This document shows positions 46,361 to 58,410 of a stretch of DNA of 64,000 nt, in pieces. Origin of the DNA: Toxonevra muliebris (taxonomy: Eukaryota > Arthropoda > Insecta > Diptera > Pallopteridae); NCBI GenBank assembly GCA_963691655.1, contig OY829326.1, positions 13,690,878 to 13,754,877 of the forward strand. The letters run 5' to 3'. Position 1 is the first letter of the stretch. Each line of letters opens with the position of its first letter. The notes beneath the pieces are model-generated. The model made no database searches and was not told the DNA's origin. It saw only the letters and a program-made list of their open reading frames with translations. The translations under genes were made by a program, and so were the position numbers.

Positions 46361-48882
46361 AAATTCTGTAGCCAACGAACCACTGGAGCCCGCTGAGCTC
46401 TACCCCGGCCTGTGGAAGAACGTTGCATTACCACTTCTGATAAATACTAAAACCTATAACCATAAGCAAAACAAAATATTTAAATAATAAAAAAATCACA
46501 CGTAAACATTTTGCTAAATAAAATTCAAAGTCATAAGGGTGTGAACAACTTCATTTACATTTTTAAATTGAATTAAAAGTTTATTAGCAACAAATGAAAT
46601 ACACAAATAAATACTCTACCAACTACATTCATATGTGCATACACATCGAAGGGTGAAAGAGAGAGAGAAAAAAAGAATTGCAAATGCTACTAGAAAATTA
46701 AACAATGTAAAGTGTATAGCTTATACTGGTACATATAGTCGTAGTCGTACTTACCCTTAGTGGCTTCATTATTAACAATTCCATAGTTAAAAGTTTTGGT
46801 TCTGTTCTACCTAGGCAAAAGTTTCTAACTAGATACAGTATGCAGATACAAAAATACACACGTACGTCCTATGACTTCATTGAAATATTGAATCCAATCT
46901 AAAAGTGTATAGTTGCAAACCAAAAATAACAACAAAATTAAAATATGCAAACATGAGTTTCATGTTGCAATTTTAAGTGGTTACACAAAAACTACCTACT
47001 TTCAAGTTTATATTACCTATCATCTCTCCAAAATGCATGCAGCACTAATACAGCCAACATTCAAAATTGTAGGGTATACAGCGGATAGGTGTATATTTTT
47101 TCTGAAATTATTCGTTGTGTTTTTAGTTATATATTTTTTAGTTCATACTTAATATAAACTATGTATATTTGAAATAAAAACTATAGTTTAACAAAGTTCT
47201 CATACATTTCGCTCAAAACGTGACTGTGACAATTCTCTGCAGTTCGATACTCACAATTTTAAACTTTTTACTAGCTATTAACTCGCTTTGGTTTGGTTTC
47301 TAATTAATATAAAAGATTTTTATACCCTAAAGTTGTGTATAAAAGGTTTTGAATTTATAAAATAAACTCTATATCAAAGCAGTTCGAAAGTGCATTTACG
47401 ATATTGCAACTGCTTGGGAAACTTAATTCAGTTTAAAAGTTTAATTGAAAAGGATTTCGTTAAGCAATGGGGAGAAGTAAGTATCACTAAAAACTTTTTT
47501 TAAGCCCTTGAAATGGCATTTAAAGTTTATAGTTACACACTTGTAAAATTATTTAAAAATAAACTGCTAAAACTATTTATATGCATACAAACATATTTGG
47601 CCAGGAATCCAGTAGATCTGGGTATATCGTAAAAAATTTTTAAAAATAGTTCATTATGGTGTAATCTGTTTGGTTAGTTGGTTTTCATTACTCAAACATA
47701 GTCGTGATAGATAAAAAAACTGAAATTAAAAACAAAAATAGTTTTTGAATTGATTTTTTAGTTAGAAATAAATATCATAGTTTAAGCTATGGTCTGTAAA
47801 AAGTTTGCCATTGAAAACTAATTGTCATCAAAATTTTTAATCGGCTGTATTGCATATAATACTTCGATATGATTTCTCTGTTGCAGTTACATTAGTCTGA
47901 TTTAGTCCAAAGGAAAGCAAGATTTGATATATTCTTCATATCGCAAAAAGCAGTCAATCTCAACCGAATGTTGTAGAACATGTTGTATTTCGCAAACAAA
48001 ACACACAGCAACAATATGATACAACATAAAAGATTGCAACTGCTATTATTATGAATGTACACACTCAAGCGTAAATACCTCTCAGTTGCAATTTTCAAAA
48101 CTACAATCACTGTCATCATTATCATTTTCATTGTCGTAGACATGATTAAACGACTGCAACAACTGCGCAATGCAAAAGGAAGTAATTTAATCTAGAACTA
48201 CTACGACAACGACTACTACAACTCCTGCAACTACTGTGTGTTTCATGTTGAAAAGCAACATCATCATCATCAGCATCAACATCAACATAAACAGCAACAG
48301 TAGAAGCAGCAATAGTATCAACAACTACAACAACAACTACAGATAATTACACGCTAAAGTGACTTCATTTCATTTTATATACAAGTAGATTTTTTTCTTT
48401 CTTTTTTTTCACTCATTTTGTTTCATTTTTTTCTACTTACTTGAAGACATTTTACTGGGCTTGTTTTCATTTAATCGCTTTTGCTATGACGGCTTTGCTG
48501 AAATGTCTTAAGGAAATATGTATATCCAACTCAAAATATCATAGTACGCTGTACAGGAATTCCGACAATAACTACATATCTATGTACCTACATAGCAGCA
48601 AGCAAGTTTTAAAATGTATACAATAAACTTTTGAAATTAAATGCAATAGCAACAACGTTTTTATACTAAATAATTTAACAACATAGAAGTTTCACTACAG
48701 ACAGACATGCAGACATATAGACCGAGAGACAGATAGAATAATAAGTGAAAACTTTTTTTGGTAGTATTTTAATAAATTTTATTTCTGTTGTTGATGACAA
48801 ACTTTAAAATTGGAAAAGGAAGCTATTTAAGTTTCATTTTTAATGGTATAAACAGATTCTTCATTCATACTACAAATGTATA

Positions 48883-48909
48883 TGTGTGTGTGTGTGTGCA
48901 CACACACAC
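48883..48909 (+). repeat. (TG)n(CA)n mirror microsatellite
   Basis: Eight TG units run directly into CACACACACAC, giving a self-complementary alternating purine-pyrimidine tract of 27 bases. Such a sequence can adopt a hairpin or left-handed DNA in vitro. No function is implied. Confidence 0.85.
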
Positions 48910-49388
48910 TGTGCCATCCAACTGCTACTACGACTACAACTACTGCACACATTAATTCTTTAAGCTTTTACTATACTGGTATATCTCTCACATAAATTTA
49001 GTAGCTTTCTCAGGTACGTATTCATATAGGAACACACACACATGCATGCATACTTCTGTAAAGCATATCCTTCCTGCGAGCTATTTTCATTTGGGAAAAT
49101 CTTCTTCACTCGCACTCTTCTTTACTCTCTGTCTCTCTCCGTCTCTCTCTTTCTTTTTATCATCACATTCAGATATGCCAAGCTGCTGCTCCCTAATCGC
49201 TTGAAAACACATTTTCGCAGCAATTTTCTTCCTTTTTTTTGCTGTTGACTTTTATTTTTTCTTTTGTTATTTATACTTTATGGTACCTTTCTCCCACACA
49301 CACACACATTCTCATATTTATTCCAAAATATACATACATATATCCATGTTGTATGCTTATAACAATATCCTTTCTGGTAATTTTTTCA

Positions 49389-49406
49389 TTTTTTTTTTTT
49401 TTTTTT
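49389..49406 (+). repeat. Poly-T tract (18 bases)
   Basis: Eighteen consecutive T, the sort of homopolymer frequent in this window. It could be an old LINE or SINE tail on the minus strand, but no element body is recognisable beside it. Confidence 0.85.
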
Positions 49407-52400
49407 GTTATGGATTACTTTCCTGTGGGTGTGATTGAAATTTTTGATGCCATTGTTATAAGCGAGCAATGTCACAAAAGTAAAGGTATCACACTTGTAT
49501 GCGAGTGTGTTTGTGTATAAGTATTTGCGTGTGTGTGTGTGTTTATTTGGGTTAATGTTTGCGTGTGTCTGTAGTATCTATGTAAATATATACCACCTGC
49601 ATGCCGGCAGTGATTCCTAAAGCTTTTTTCCTCTTGTGACAATTCTCAATTATTTTTCAATCAATTTTATTGCAATATTATATTTAAAGCCGATTACCTG
49701 TTGTTATTTTATTTTTCTGTTGTTGTACGTGTATTACAGCTTTTTACTTAGAATGCTATAATTTTGACAGAATGTCTCAATTACTATTCGCCTTCTATTA
49801 AATTCACATTAAATTGCTTAGAAATTAAGTTTGCATCAGTACGCCGACTTCAGCGAATGTGTTGTCGAATTAAATACTTACACTTGCTGTCATGGGCGAG
49901 TGAATATCCTATGAAAGCCCAGGGATGGTTCACGAATTATAAATTTTGACGCATAAAGCTGAAAACCTCAAAAATGTTAACTTGTTTGTTTATAATACCC
50001 GGGTACACCTGCTCGTGTAGAACATATTGTTCGTTGTGTTTTATGTTTTATGCAACTTTTAAGGGCTGCTAAATATTCTAGCTTAATTGTAAGCTCAGTG
50101 TGCGTATAGTAATCTTCCATTGTGTATCCAATAAAATGAAGCAAAAATTTTGACCTTAGAAGTAGTTAAGTTGCTTTTTTCAATCAATTGCTAAAAAAAA
50201 CTACTTATTAAGAAACCAAACGAGGGAAGGAGACTTAAAAAGTCGATGGGGTAATAAAGGTTCAGAGTTTCTTAACAAATATTTTTTTTTCACGTACCTA
50301 AAATATAAAATTTTAAAGCAATAAAAATGCAAGGAGCTGCAAAAACTCGACACCAGACTAGTTAATTATAAACATTTCTTGAATCCCTATTTAGGTGAGA
50401 AAGAGGGAAATTCATTGCTAATACGAAAATGCCATCTTTAAGAGAACCCCCAAGATGTTGTAATATTTTGTCTTAAACAATTTTTTATATTGAACATCCA
50501 TTTATACCATCAATAAACCACATATAAGTTAATAAATTCATTCTTTCGATTTTTCGACACTGTCTGGGCACAGTTGAAAAATTTGTAAGAGAAATCAATG
50601 AAACAATGACATCATGTAAGAAAGAAAGGCCAACGACAAGGCATTAATATGCATGCATATGTAGATATGTATGTATGTATGTCTTCATTCCTACGTAGTT
50701 TACGTACAGCATATTAACAAGTACAACAACAACAATATTTCCTACCATAGTAAAAAGAAAGAGAGCAAGAATGTGTAAAAAAACGGGTTAAATCGAGCTT
50801 AAAGGCAATTTAACTTCCTCAATGCCATTCGAACAATAGAACATATGCAAAACACCATAAATATCAACACTTTCCCCAACAGAGTTGCGTAAGATTTACG
50901 AAGTGTTCATATGGAAATGAAATGAAAAACAAAAACAACATCAGAAACAGCAACAACAACCTCATACAAGTAGACATTCAAATGTGCGGAAATTCAAAAG
51001 AACTGATATACATACAAGCATTCATACAAATGTATACTACTATATATATGTGTGTATGAACATATATATAAACAAAAAAAAAAATTTAATCGAATGAATT
51101 GCAAAAAATGTAAATTCAGAATGACTCTCCCTTGCTTGTCCCTATTTCCATCTCTCTTTCTCTCTCTTTCTATGTACAAATGATAAATGTTTTATTTTCG
51201 GTAGGTGGTATAAAGTCAAGGCTTTATCATTTACAAATATTCTAGTACAATATGTTAAATTTACAATTTTGTTGAAATTTTAGAACAACATAAATAAATT
51301 AAATAAAATTTCAGTTGAATTTCAAACAAAGCATTAAAATGCTTATATTTTCATATAAAATACATCCCTATTTATTGTTTAGCGTCAAGCTCGCCTAGCA
51401 TTAAAATAAAACAAAGCATAAAAATATATTAAATATTGTCCGAGTAATTAATCTTCTTCTTTTCTGTACTTCATTATTTAATAAATAACATTTCGCTTGT
51501 AAGCCAATTCTTTCTTTTTTAAATATATATTAACTTACGCTTTTTGGCAAAATGTCAAGAGCTAAATTTGGAGTAAAATTCTGTGCAAATTATTTTTCAT
51601 AATTTCGTGTTACAAAATTTATATACGTAAATACATTTACTTACAAATTTCAATACAGAGTGATAAACTGAAAACTTGTGGAGTCACATAAGCCACTTGC
51701 TTTAGAACTTAATAGAGAAAATGCAAAATATACGTTAAACCTTTATTTTATTTTAACATCAATGACCCAACTTCTACAAATTGGTATGAAAAACATTTTT
51801 CCCAAGATTGCTTGATTTCAATCATTTTGTTTTTTTTTTCGAAAACCTCAAAATCAAAAGATGGAGGACCACAAACAATTATAATAAATATTATGAATAT
51901 GGGAAAAAATTATCGAAAAAGTTTTTGGTCTCTCTTTCAACTTAAGCTAGTTTATCTTCTATCAGTTTCTAGGGATCTTTTCCTGGCGGTTGAAGGCTAA
52001 CCTTGGGATTTCAGTCGATAACGGTGCAGAGTTTCTGAATTCTTGCTCTCAAGCTGGCATTTGATATTATATCCGGACAATTATTTTCAAGATCCTGCGC
52101 TAGTATTTATTCACAAAAACCTGAAAACTTTGTACTTCGGAGGCAAAGTTCCATTTCCGTGAAGCAAAGTCGTCTTCATGTTTGAATTGAATATCTGAAA
52201 TTTTCTGTTTTGTTAATATATTATTATATGCAATTAATATAAGTTATATGCAATTTTATATTGCTGAAGTTTTATTGATATGCTGTGACTTAATAATGTA
52301 TAAATATTTTAATTATGAAAAAATATAAGTATCCATTTTTTTTAATAACTATACCACAATAAAATGGAAGTGAATATTTTATTGTAAAGCTTTTCATTAT

Positions 52401-53344
52401 TTACTTTCGAAAATTATATCACTATCAATATCACGTAATCTGTAATTGAATATAAATCATTAAAATTATTGTATTATCATAAATGCTTAACCATAGATAT
52501 GATGTGCAAGTATTTACACGTATATACATTGGTATGTGTTTACACAAAATATTAAATTTCTGCAATGATTTCCAGTTCAGTTACAATTTGAGAGATCATT
52601 ACTTTATATGCAAAATGAGAACTACATATTTATGTATATATTTTCAGAATTTTCTATTGAAATTTAATTAAATATACATTTAAATGTGTAATACATTTAT
52701 ATATTTTATGAATGCATAAATATGTATGTATGCACATAAATGCCAAATATATGTGCATGAATTTATAAAAAAAAACTTTTGCATAAATCATTTAAGTGCA
52801 TATAAATTTCAATTAATTATAGTTGAGCTATTTTAAAATTAGCTAATTTACACATTTTTGTATTTATTTAAGTAAGTATGTGTATATGGAAAAACTTATA
52901 AAATGAATATATGCAATTTATTACAAAACAAATGAAAAGTGCTGAAATATATATGAGTGTTTAGTTATTTTCATAATTAATATTTTATGTACGAGTTTGC
53001 ACTAATGAGGATTTATGCAATTAAACATATAAATCTCAAATAAAATGATATTAGTATATTGTTTATACTATATATATATAAAGTCTTTTATATATTATAA
53101 ATAGGTATGATATGGCATATTATTATTAGTTTTTTATGACATCATTAATATTTAATTAACTTATTATATAAATTAATAACAGAATTTTAAAAATTATACC
53201 TGCTTTTTGGGATATTTAAAGTTTTTTAACTACATTGAAAATAATTTTTAAAAAATCATTTTAAAACAAAAATAATACTTGACTCTCGACAAAATTTCTC
53301 AGGCTTAATGATAATATTATGAAAAGTTTTCCGAATAATATTCA

Positions 53345-54022
53345 CCCCTATTGCATATCGCGATAGAGATAGCAACTATAGAAATCTCTATAGCTGTCAT
53401 TGCAGGTTCCTTACGTGATGTTTATGTTTTATGTTTATGTTCGAAAATAGAAAAATCACAAGTCTCAATCGAGATGAGATTAGAAAGATGACTATAGAAA
53501 AACTTGTCTATAGTGTTTTTCTTGTCGGAATTAAAGAAATAAACTCTTTCCGTCAATGGGGTTTAATGGTTAAAAGAAATAAATAAATAAAGTAAAAATA
53601 AAAAAAATAAATAAAATAGACAAATAAATAAATAAAAGCGGGCCTTCTCAGCCTTAAATTGTTTACTACTCTAATTTAAATATTAATGAAATTTCACTAT
53701 CATCCATTTCCATAGGATTATTGAAGTCCCTCAAAAATTTTCGTTCCACTTTAAGTGAAAGCACTTCAGCACTTCAGATGCTCCTTTTCAATTGCTGAAA
53801 TTGCCGCACCAACAGATTCCATTTATTTAATTTTTTTATATATTTTGAATTTAATTCTTTTATTTTATTACATTTATTTCTGTTTGCAAATATTTTTGTT
53901 GCTATTTACTGGCATCAGCTGTTATGTATTAACTCTATCAGAACTAGCAATACCATTTATTATAGGAATAGAGACGACAAAAGAAATAGAGATTCAATCT
54001 CTATCGTGATCTGCAATAGGGG
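53345..54022. mobile_element. DNA transposon-like element with 26-bp terminal inverted repeats (678 bp)
   Basis: The left arm 53345-53370 starts CCCCTATTGCATATCGCGAT. The right arm 53997-54022, reverse-complemented, starts CCCCTATTGCAGATCACGAT. The 26-base arms differ at two positions. Inside the left end lies a second inverted motif (TAGAGAT ... ATCTCTA, 53365-53391). The interior includes an A-rich (AAAT)n tract (53571-53638) and one 84-codon frame (53755-54009), which reads into the right arm and shows no transposase motif. No target duplication is clear. I cannot name the superfamily. Confidence 0.65.
53571..53638 (+). repeat. (AAAT)n-rich tract
   Basis: Imperfect AAATAAAT repeats with a few interruptions, inside the TIR element. 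Could be a decayed retroelement tail inserted in it or local simple-sequence expansion. Confidence 0.75.
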
Positions 54023-54549
54023 CGATTGTAAAAAATTTCGAACTTTATTACCTTCCAATAATTTTTAATCAGTTTTTAAACTTTTTAATTTCAGAACAAC
54101 AATTTCAAACATAGAAAACTGTGAATGCAGAATTTCTAAGTATTACTTCTCGTTCGAAAATCTGAAGTCAAACCTTCTGTCAAAACTGCTGTTAAATTTT
54201 GCCGCATAACGTAATTATTTAATATCTAAAGCAAAGGCAATGGATGAAATTTTTTTAGACAGAACTCTTTATAAATCTAAAATGGTTTGAGTGTATGAAA
54301 AATGTTTCTGAGAGATGATTACAAACGAACAAATAAAAAGGTTGTACAAATTTACTGAATTCTCATAACGATTTCAATACGTTTGTGAACCACGAAGAGT
54401 AACTTTTTGCGGAATATAACTACAGCATGCATTTTTTCCATGAAATTAACTTTTTCTTTTGCTTAACTAAACAATAGACTTGCAACAGTTGGAAGCATTT
54501 TTTCAATAGGCCTGTAGAGAAACAAATGCCACATAAATTTTTATGACCG
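54023..54549. other. AT-rich non-coding stretch
   Basis: No gene, repeat or element boundary recognised between the two neighbouring inverted-repeat elements. Confidence 0.55.
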
Positions 54550-54779
54550 GTAAGGGGTGATTCCGGTTTTAGGGATTAAGAAAATCGATGGATTTTTTGG
54601 GACAGCTTTTGAAAATATGTGTGCGAGTTTTTAAGTGAAAATTTAAAAAAAAAAAAACCCAAGTAATGAAGTTATTTGGCGTGAATGTAGATACTTTGAA
54701 TTTGAAACTTAAAACGCGTTTTTTTTTTTTGTTTAAAGAAAGAGATATTTTCAAACAATAAAACTGCAATCCCCCTTAA
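54550..54779. mobile_element. TTAA-type MITE (about 230 bp)
   Basis: The left end reads GTAAGGGGTGATTCCGGTTT from 54550. The right end, reverse-complemented from 54779, reads TTAAGGGGGATTGCAGTTTT. Allowing one gap, most of the first 21 bases agree. The right edge is TTAA and the left edge GTAA, the same one-base difference seen at 27574. The interior has A- and T-runs and no coding capacity. Family is inferred only from the TTAA edges. Confidence 0.5.
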
Positions 54780-56324
54780 CTCGTGCCTGGTAGTACATCT
54801 AACTTAACTTATTGATGCTCTTTTATTCGATTTTTATTTGTGCATTTGTGTAACAAAAAAGGAAAATCCATAAAAAAGTGATACATTCATTGTTACGATG
54901 TTATTAATTTCATTCTGTTAGTTTTAAATTTAAAAAAAAAAATTATTTTCATCTTCAGTTTTTTAGAGCATGTATTTATTGAATTTATTCAATTAAATTT
55001 AAAATAAATGCTTCAGTTTAAATCTTTACATACAAAAAAAAAATATGTAGTAGTATGTTCTTAATTATACTAATTTGTGCAAACATACAAATACATTTTT
55101 AACAAATGAAAACAAACAAAAGTTTCTTGTTTTTTTGTAATCTTTTGCCATTTTTGTATAGCCACAAAATCAATTTCACCAAACCCATAAAAAATTCAAT
55201 TACATTTCCACCAAAAAGTTGAACAAGTGACGGAGTACCTACATATTGAGTTTTCTCTTATACGAAAGCAGCGTGAAACGGTGAGCGGGAAAGACAAATT
55301 TATGCACATCCCACTGTGCGCGATGCTGCTAACTGACAAAGTGCCACTGTATGCAAAATAAATATCGTTCACTACTTCGAGTACTGCAAGTATTTACATT
55401 GAAATGAAAAACCACAAAGTGTATTGCCATAGTAGCAACACCGCTACCGATACCACGACCGCTACCACCACATAGTTGCTGAATAAGATACAGACATTGG
55501 TTTTCTGGCTTAACGTTGATTTCCTTTTCCTTCTGCTCTGTGGTTTTCCTTTATTCATTTTTTACTTGTAATAAAAATTTATATTAAAAAAGTAGTAGAA
55601 AAGAAATAAATATATGTAGTGCATAAACTACAACTGCAGGAGAGACGAGCGCAAACCAAATAACCAAGTTCGTCGTTTTGGTCTCGCTTCATCAGCGTCT
55701 TAGCAACGATTTCTCTCAATAAATTGCACTGATTATTTCCGTTTCCCATTTTCTTACTGTATGTAGGTATGTATGTATGCATTACATAGTTGAAGTCTCT
55801 TGCTCTGCAGTGACATTTGTCTGCACGCGTACATTGTGTAGCATGTATTCATTTTTTATGTGCCGCTTGATAAAATGGATTTCCGCAACTAAAAAAGAAG
55901 CAAGTACATTTGTTTTTTTTTTTCTTTGAAAATCAGCGATATAATAAATGCAGTAAGTAAATGTAAAAAATTTGGCACATACATCACGCAGCAGTAAAGT
56001 AGTAATGAAGACATTTTAAAAATAATCTAAATGTTGTAATTGGACTAAAGAAATAATTGAAAAAGATTAACAACGAGCATAATTTTACATAAAATGGTAA
56101 TTTAAAAATGCCTCAATATAAAAGAGTGAATAAAAATTAATTGTTTTCAAATTATAGTGAGGCATTTGCATTGTGATTTGCTTTAAATTTAGAGGGTTGA
56201 TATTATTATTTATTATTTATAAAATTAATATCTTTTCTAAACTCACTATATAATAAAAGTTTGGAATTTCGAATACTTAGAAGAGAAAAAGAATTGAACT
56301 AAGTTCTCACTCCTTTATATGAAG
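54780..56324. other. AT-rich non-coding stretch
   Basis: A moderately GC-richer patch at 55210-55480 contains CTACCACCAC-type trinucleotides and no splice-bounded frame I would trust. TATG words occur near 55765-55780. No gene is called. Confidence 0.5.
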
Positions 56325-56794
56325 AGTTTTCTGGTAGGGTTTTTGATCTGTTTTTAGGACTGATTTTATGATTTGGTTTTTGTTTTTGAGTTTTAATCTA
56401 GATTGAAGTTTATTTTTTAGGCCGATTTTTAATTTGAATTACGTCTACTTTTGCTCTGAGTTTTAGTCGTTTTTTAGTTTGATTTATGTTTAGAATTTTG
56501 GTTCAATATTTGGGTTGCCTTTGTTTTTATTCTTGATTTGGTTTTTTGCCTGATTTTTCTCCAATTTCTGGTCTAAATTTTGTCTTACTATAGTACAAGT
56601 TTTGATCTTTTTACGGTCTGATATTATGTCTCCTTTCAGGCTGAATTTGCGTACTTTTGGTCGGAGTCTCGATTTGTTTTTTGGTCTGATATTTTCCCTG
56701 AATTTGTTTTAAATTTTAATTACATATCTGCTCTGAATTTCATCTCCTTTCATCTGATTTTCGATTTGGCTTTTTGCCTGGATTTAAGTGATAA

Positions 56795-58275
56795 TCTCAG
56801 TCAATTTATTTTTTTATTTTTTTATTTATTTAGAGAGTATACGCATCTAAGACATGATCTTTTACATGCGCAAATTATTATTATAATATAACAACATATT
56901 TAGTAAAGTTATTAACAACAAATTGCTTAATATAAGGTAAATGTCGAATAAGATGATGAATTTAATAACAAATTAATATTAAAATTAAATAGGGTTAAAA
57001 GTGATCTAGAGGAAAGGAACAAATGAAGAAATAAAGTAATTAAAAGAAGAAAAAGAGAGAAAGAAAGAGAGAAATAGACTAGGAAAAATGTTGAAGAACT
57101 AAATGCTTAAAGTTTTTGAAATTAGAAACTGTCTTAATGTTAGATGGCAATGAATTCCATAACCTTATAGCGCTAACAAAAAATAGCCTACTTGAATTTC
57201 AAAAGTTATGGCTATGGATTTGAAGGTTTATACTTCTGCTTGATTTACAGAATTGAAGCTTTTCATACAAATAATTGGGGCTCTGTGTATAAATGAGCCT
57301 ATGCAAAAAGATACAGTTCCTGACATCAAGGTTTCCGAAGAGATCAAGACCAAGAATTTTCTTACTATAAACCGAGATATGTTCGAACTTTTTTACACCA
57401 TATATGTAGCGAGCAGCATTGTTAAATGCAACGAGAAGTTTGTGTGAAGACCTTGAGTCAAGTTTACTATAAACAACTTCCGAGTAGGTAATTATAGGCA
57501 CTAGTAGTTGCAACACTAGTTTACGTTTAGTTTCACACGGTACAAATGCAGCAGCCATCCTAAGATTTCGCAGGATCACGTACGCTTTACTCACCACAGA
57601 GTTAATTTGATCATCACACGAAAGATATGAATTAATAATAAATCCAAGGCTCCTGACCTTATTAACGAACTTCAGATCGGATCCATTGAGAACAATGGGC
57701 GGAATATCGGTGTGTAAGTAAGATGCTTGCGAGATAGGCAGAACAAATGATTTAATTGGATTTAATTTGAGCATGTTATCACTTGCCCACTTGCTAATTG
57801 TACATAAATCTTCATTTACTCGTACACATAAATCCTCAACAAGACCTATAGGTCTAGATAAGTATATCTGGAGGTCATCAGCATAAGCATGCATGGAGAC
57901 ATGACTACAAACAGCAAAAATATCATTTAAAAACATAGTAAAAAGGAAGCGGACCAAGAACAGAGCCTTGAGGCACACCTCTGTTTACTGTCTTGTACAT
58001 CGAATAAGCATTACCAATCTTTACTCTTTGAGATCTACCTTCTAAATAGCTTTCCATCAACCGTACCGCAGTGTCTGAGAATCCAAAGCATTGTTTCAAC
58101 TTTCTGCAAAGCAGAGAGTGACTAACGCTATCAAATGCTTTAGAGAAATCTAAGAGGCATAATAAAGTGAGATGACCCTTATCATATGGTGTTCTAATAT
58201 CGTCCAGAATTTTTACAACAGCAGTGGAGCAACTGTGTCCAGAGCGGAAACCAGACTGGAGAGGTGATAATAATT
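56795..58275 (-). mobile_element. 5'-truncated non-LTR retrotransposon (CR1/jockey-like) with reverse transcriptase
   Basis: A minus-strand LINE copy about 1.5 kb long. The preserved part begins in the reverse transcriptase fingers (LLSPLQSGFRSGHS, complement of about 58230-58272). It runs through the polymerase and conserved C-terminal tail to a stop at 57079-57081, then a 3' region ending in a TAAA-rich tail (complement of about 56797-56827). Loss of the endonuclease and first open frame marks it as 5'-truncated. It lies within the GGTCTGATTTT field, so it is younger than that field. The GTGATAAT string occurs near both ends (56789 and 58264) but partly within coding sequence, so I do not count it as a target duplication. 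Confidence 0.8.
57079..58275 (-). pseudogene. LINE reverse transcriptase, one frameshift and one stop
   Basis: The enzyme copies LINE RNA into DNA at a nicked target. In order on the minus strand: SGFRSGHSCSTA; LLDFSKAFDSV, with the first catalytic aspartate-type motif; GVPQGSVLGPL; and HAYADDLQIY, whose YADD (57874-57885) is the polymerase active site. WASDNMLKLNP follows, then a thumb-like region. Just after VLGPL, near 57950, the reading shifts by one base. After HSHNF an in-frame TGA (57199-57201) interrupts the conserved tail, which continues SSRLFFVSAIRLWNSLP to the stop at 57079-57081. The frame 57199-57978 covers only the central part. It resembles CR1/jockey-type enzymes; the clade is tentative. 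It is not functional. Confidence 0.85.
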
Positions 58276-58410
58276 TTAAACTGTTTTTTGGTCAGGATTT
58301 TAAACTGTTTTTTGGTCAGGATTTGGGTTTTGCCTGGATTTTAGTTTAGTTTTTAGTTCACTTTTTGATCAGGATTTTGGTTTAGTTATTGGTTTGATTA
58401 GACTCAACCC

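Larger units (their letters stand above)
46361..53344. other. Seven kilobases of AT-rich non-coding DNA with microsatellites
   Basis: Holds a GC-richer edge at 46361-46440 that may still belong to the LTR element, trinucleotide CAA/CTA/ATC fields at 48190-48345, TG/CA at 48883-48909, a CTCT tract at 49125-49152, poly-T at 49389-49406, (GT)n at 49529-49542, TATG words at 50660-50682 and extremely AT-rich sequence at 52200-53340. Frames of 60-93 codons are low-complexity. I see no gene or bounded mobile element. Confidence 0.5.
56325..58410 (+). repeat. GGTCTGATTTT degenerate repeat field, split by a LINE
   Basis: From about 56325 to 56790 and again from 58270 to 58400 the sequence is built from phrases such as TTTGGTCTGATATTTT, TTTTTGCCTGGATTT and GTTTTTGGTCAGGATTTTGG in one orientation. 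It is the same phrase as at 10890-11810. The two halves flank a minus-strand LINE, which evidently landed in the field. At 58273-58322 a 24-base unit (TTTTAAACTGTTTTTTGGTC...) is perfectly duplicated. No hAT-like terminus is visible at this copy. Confidence 0.6.
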
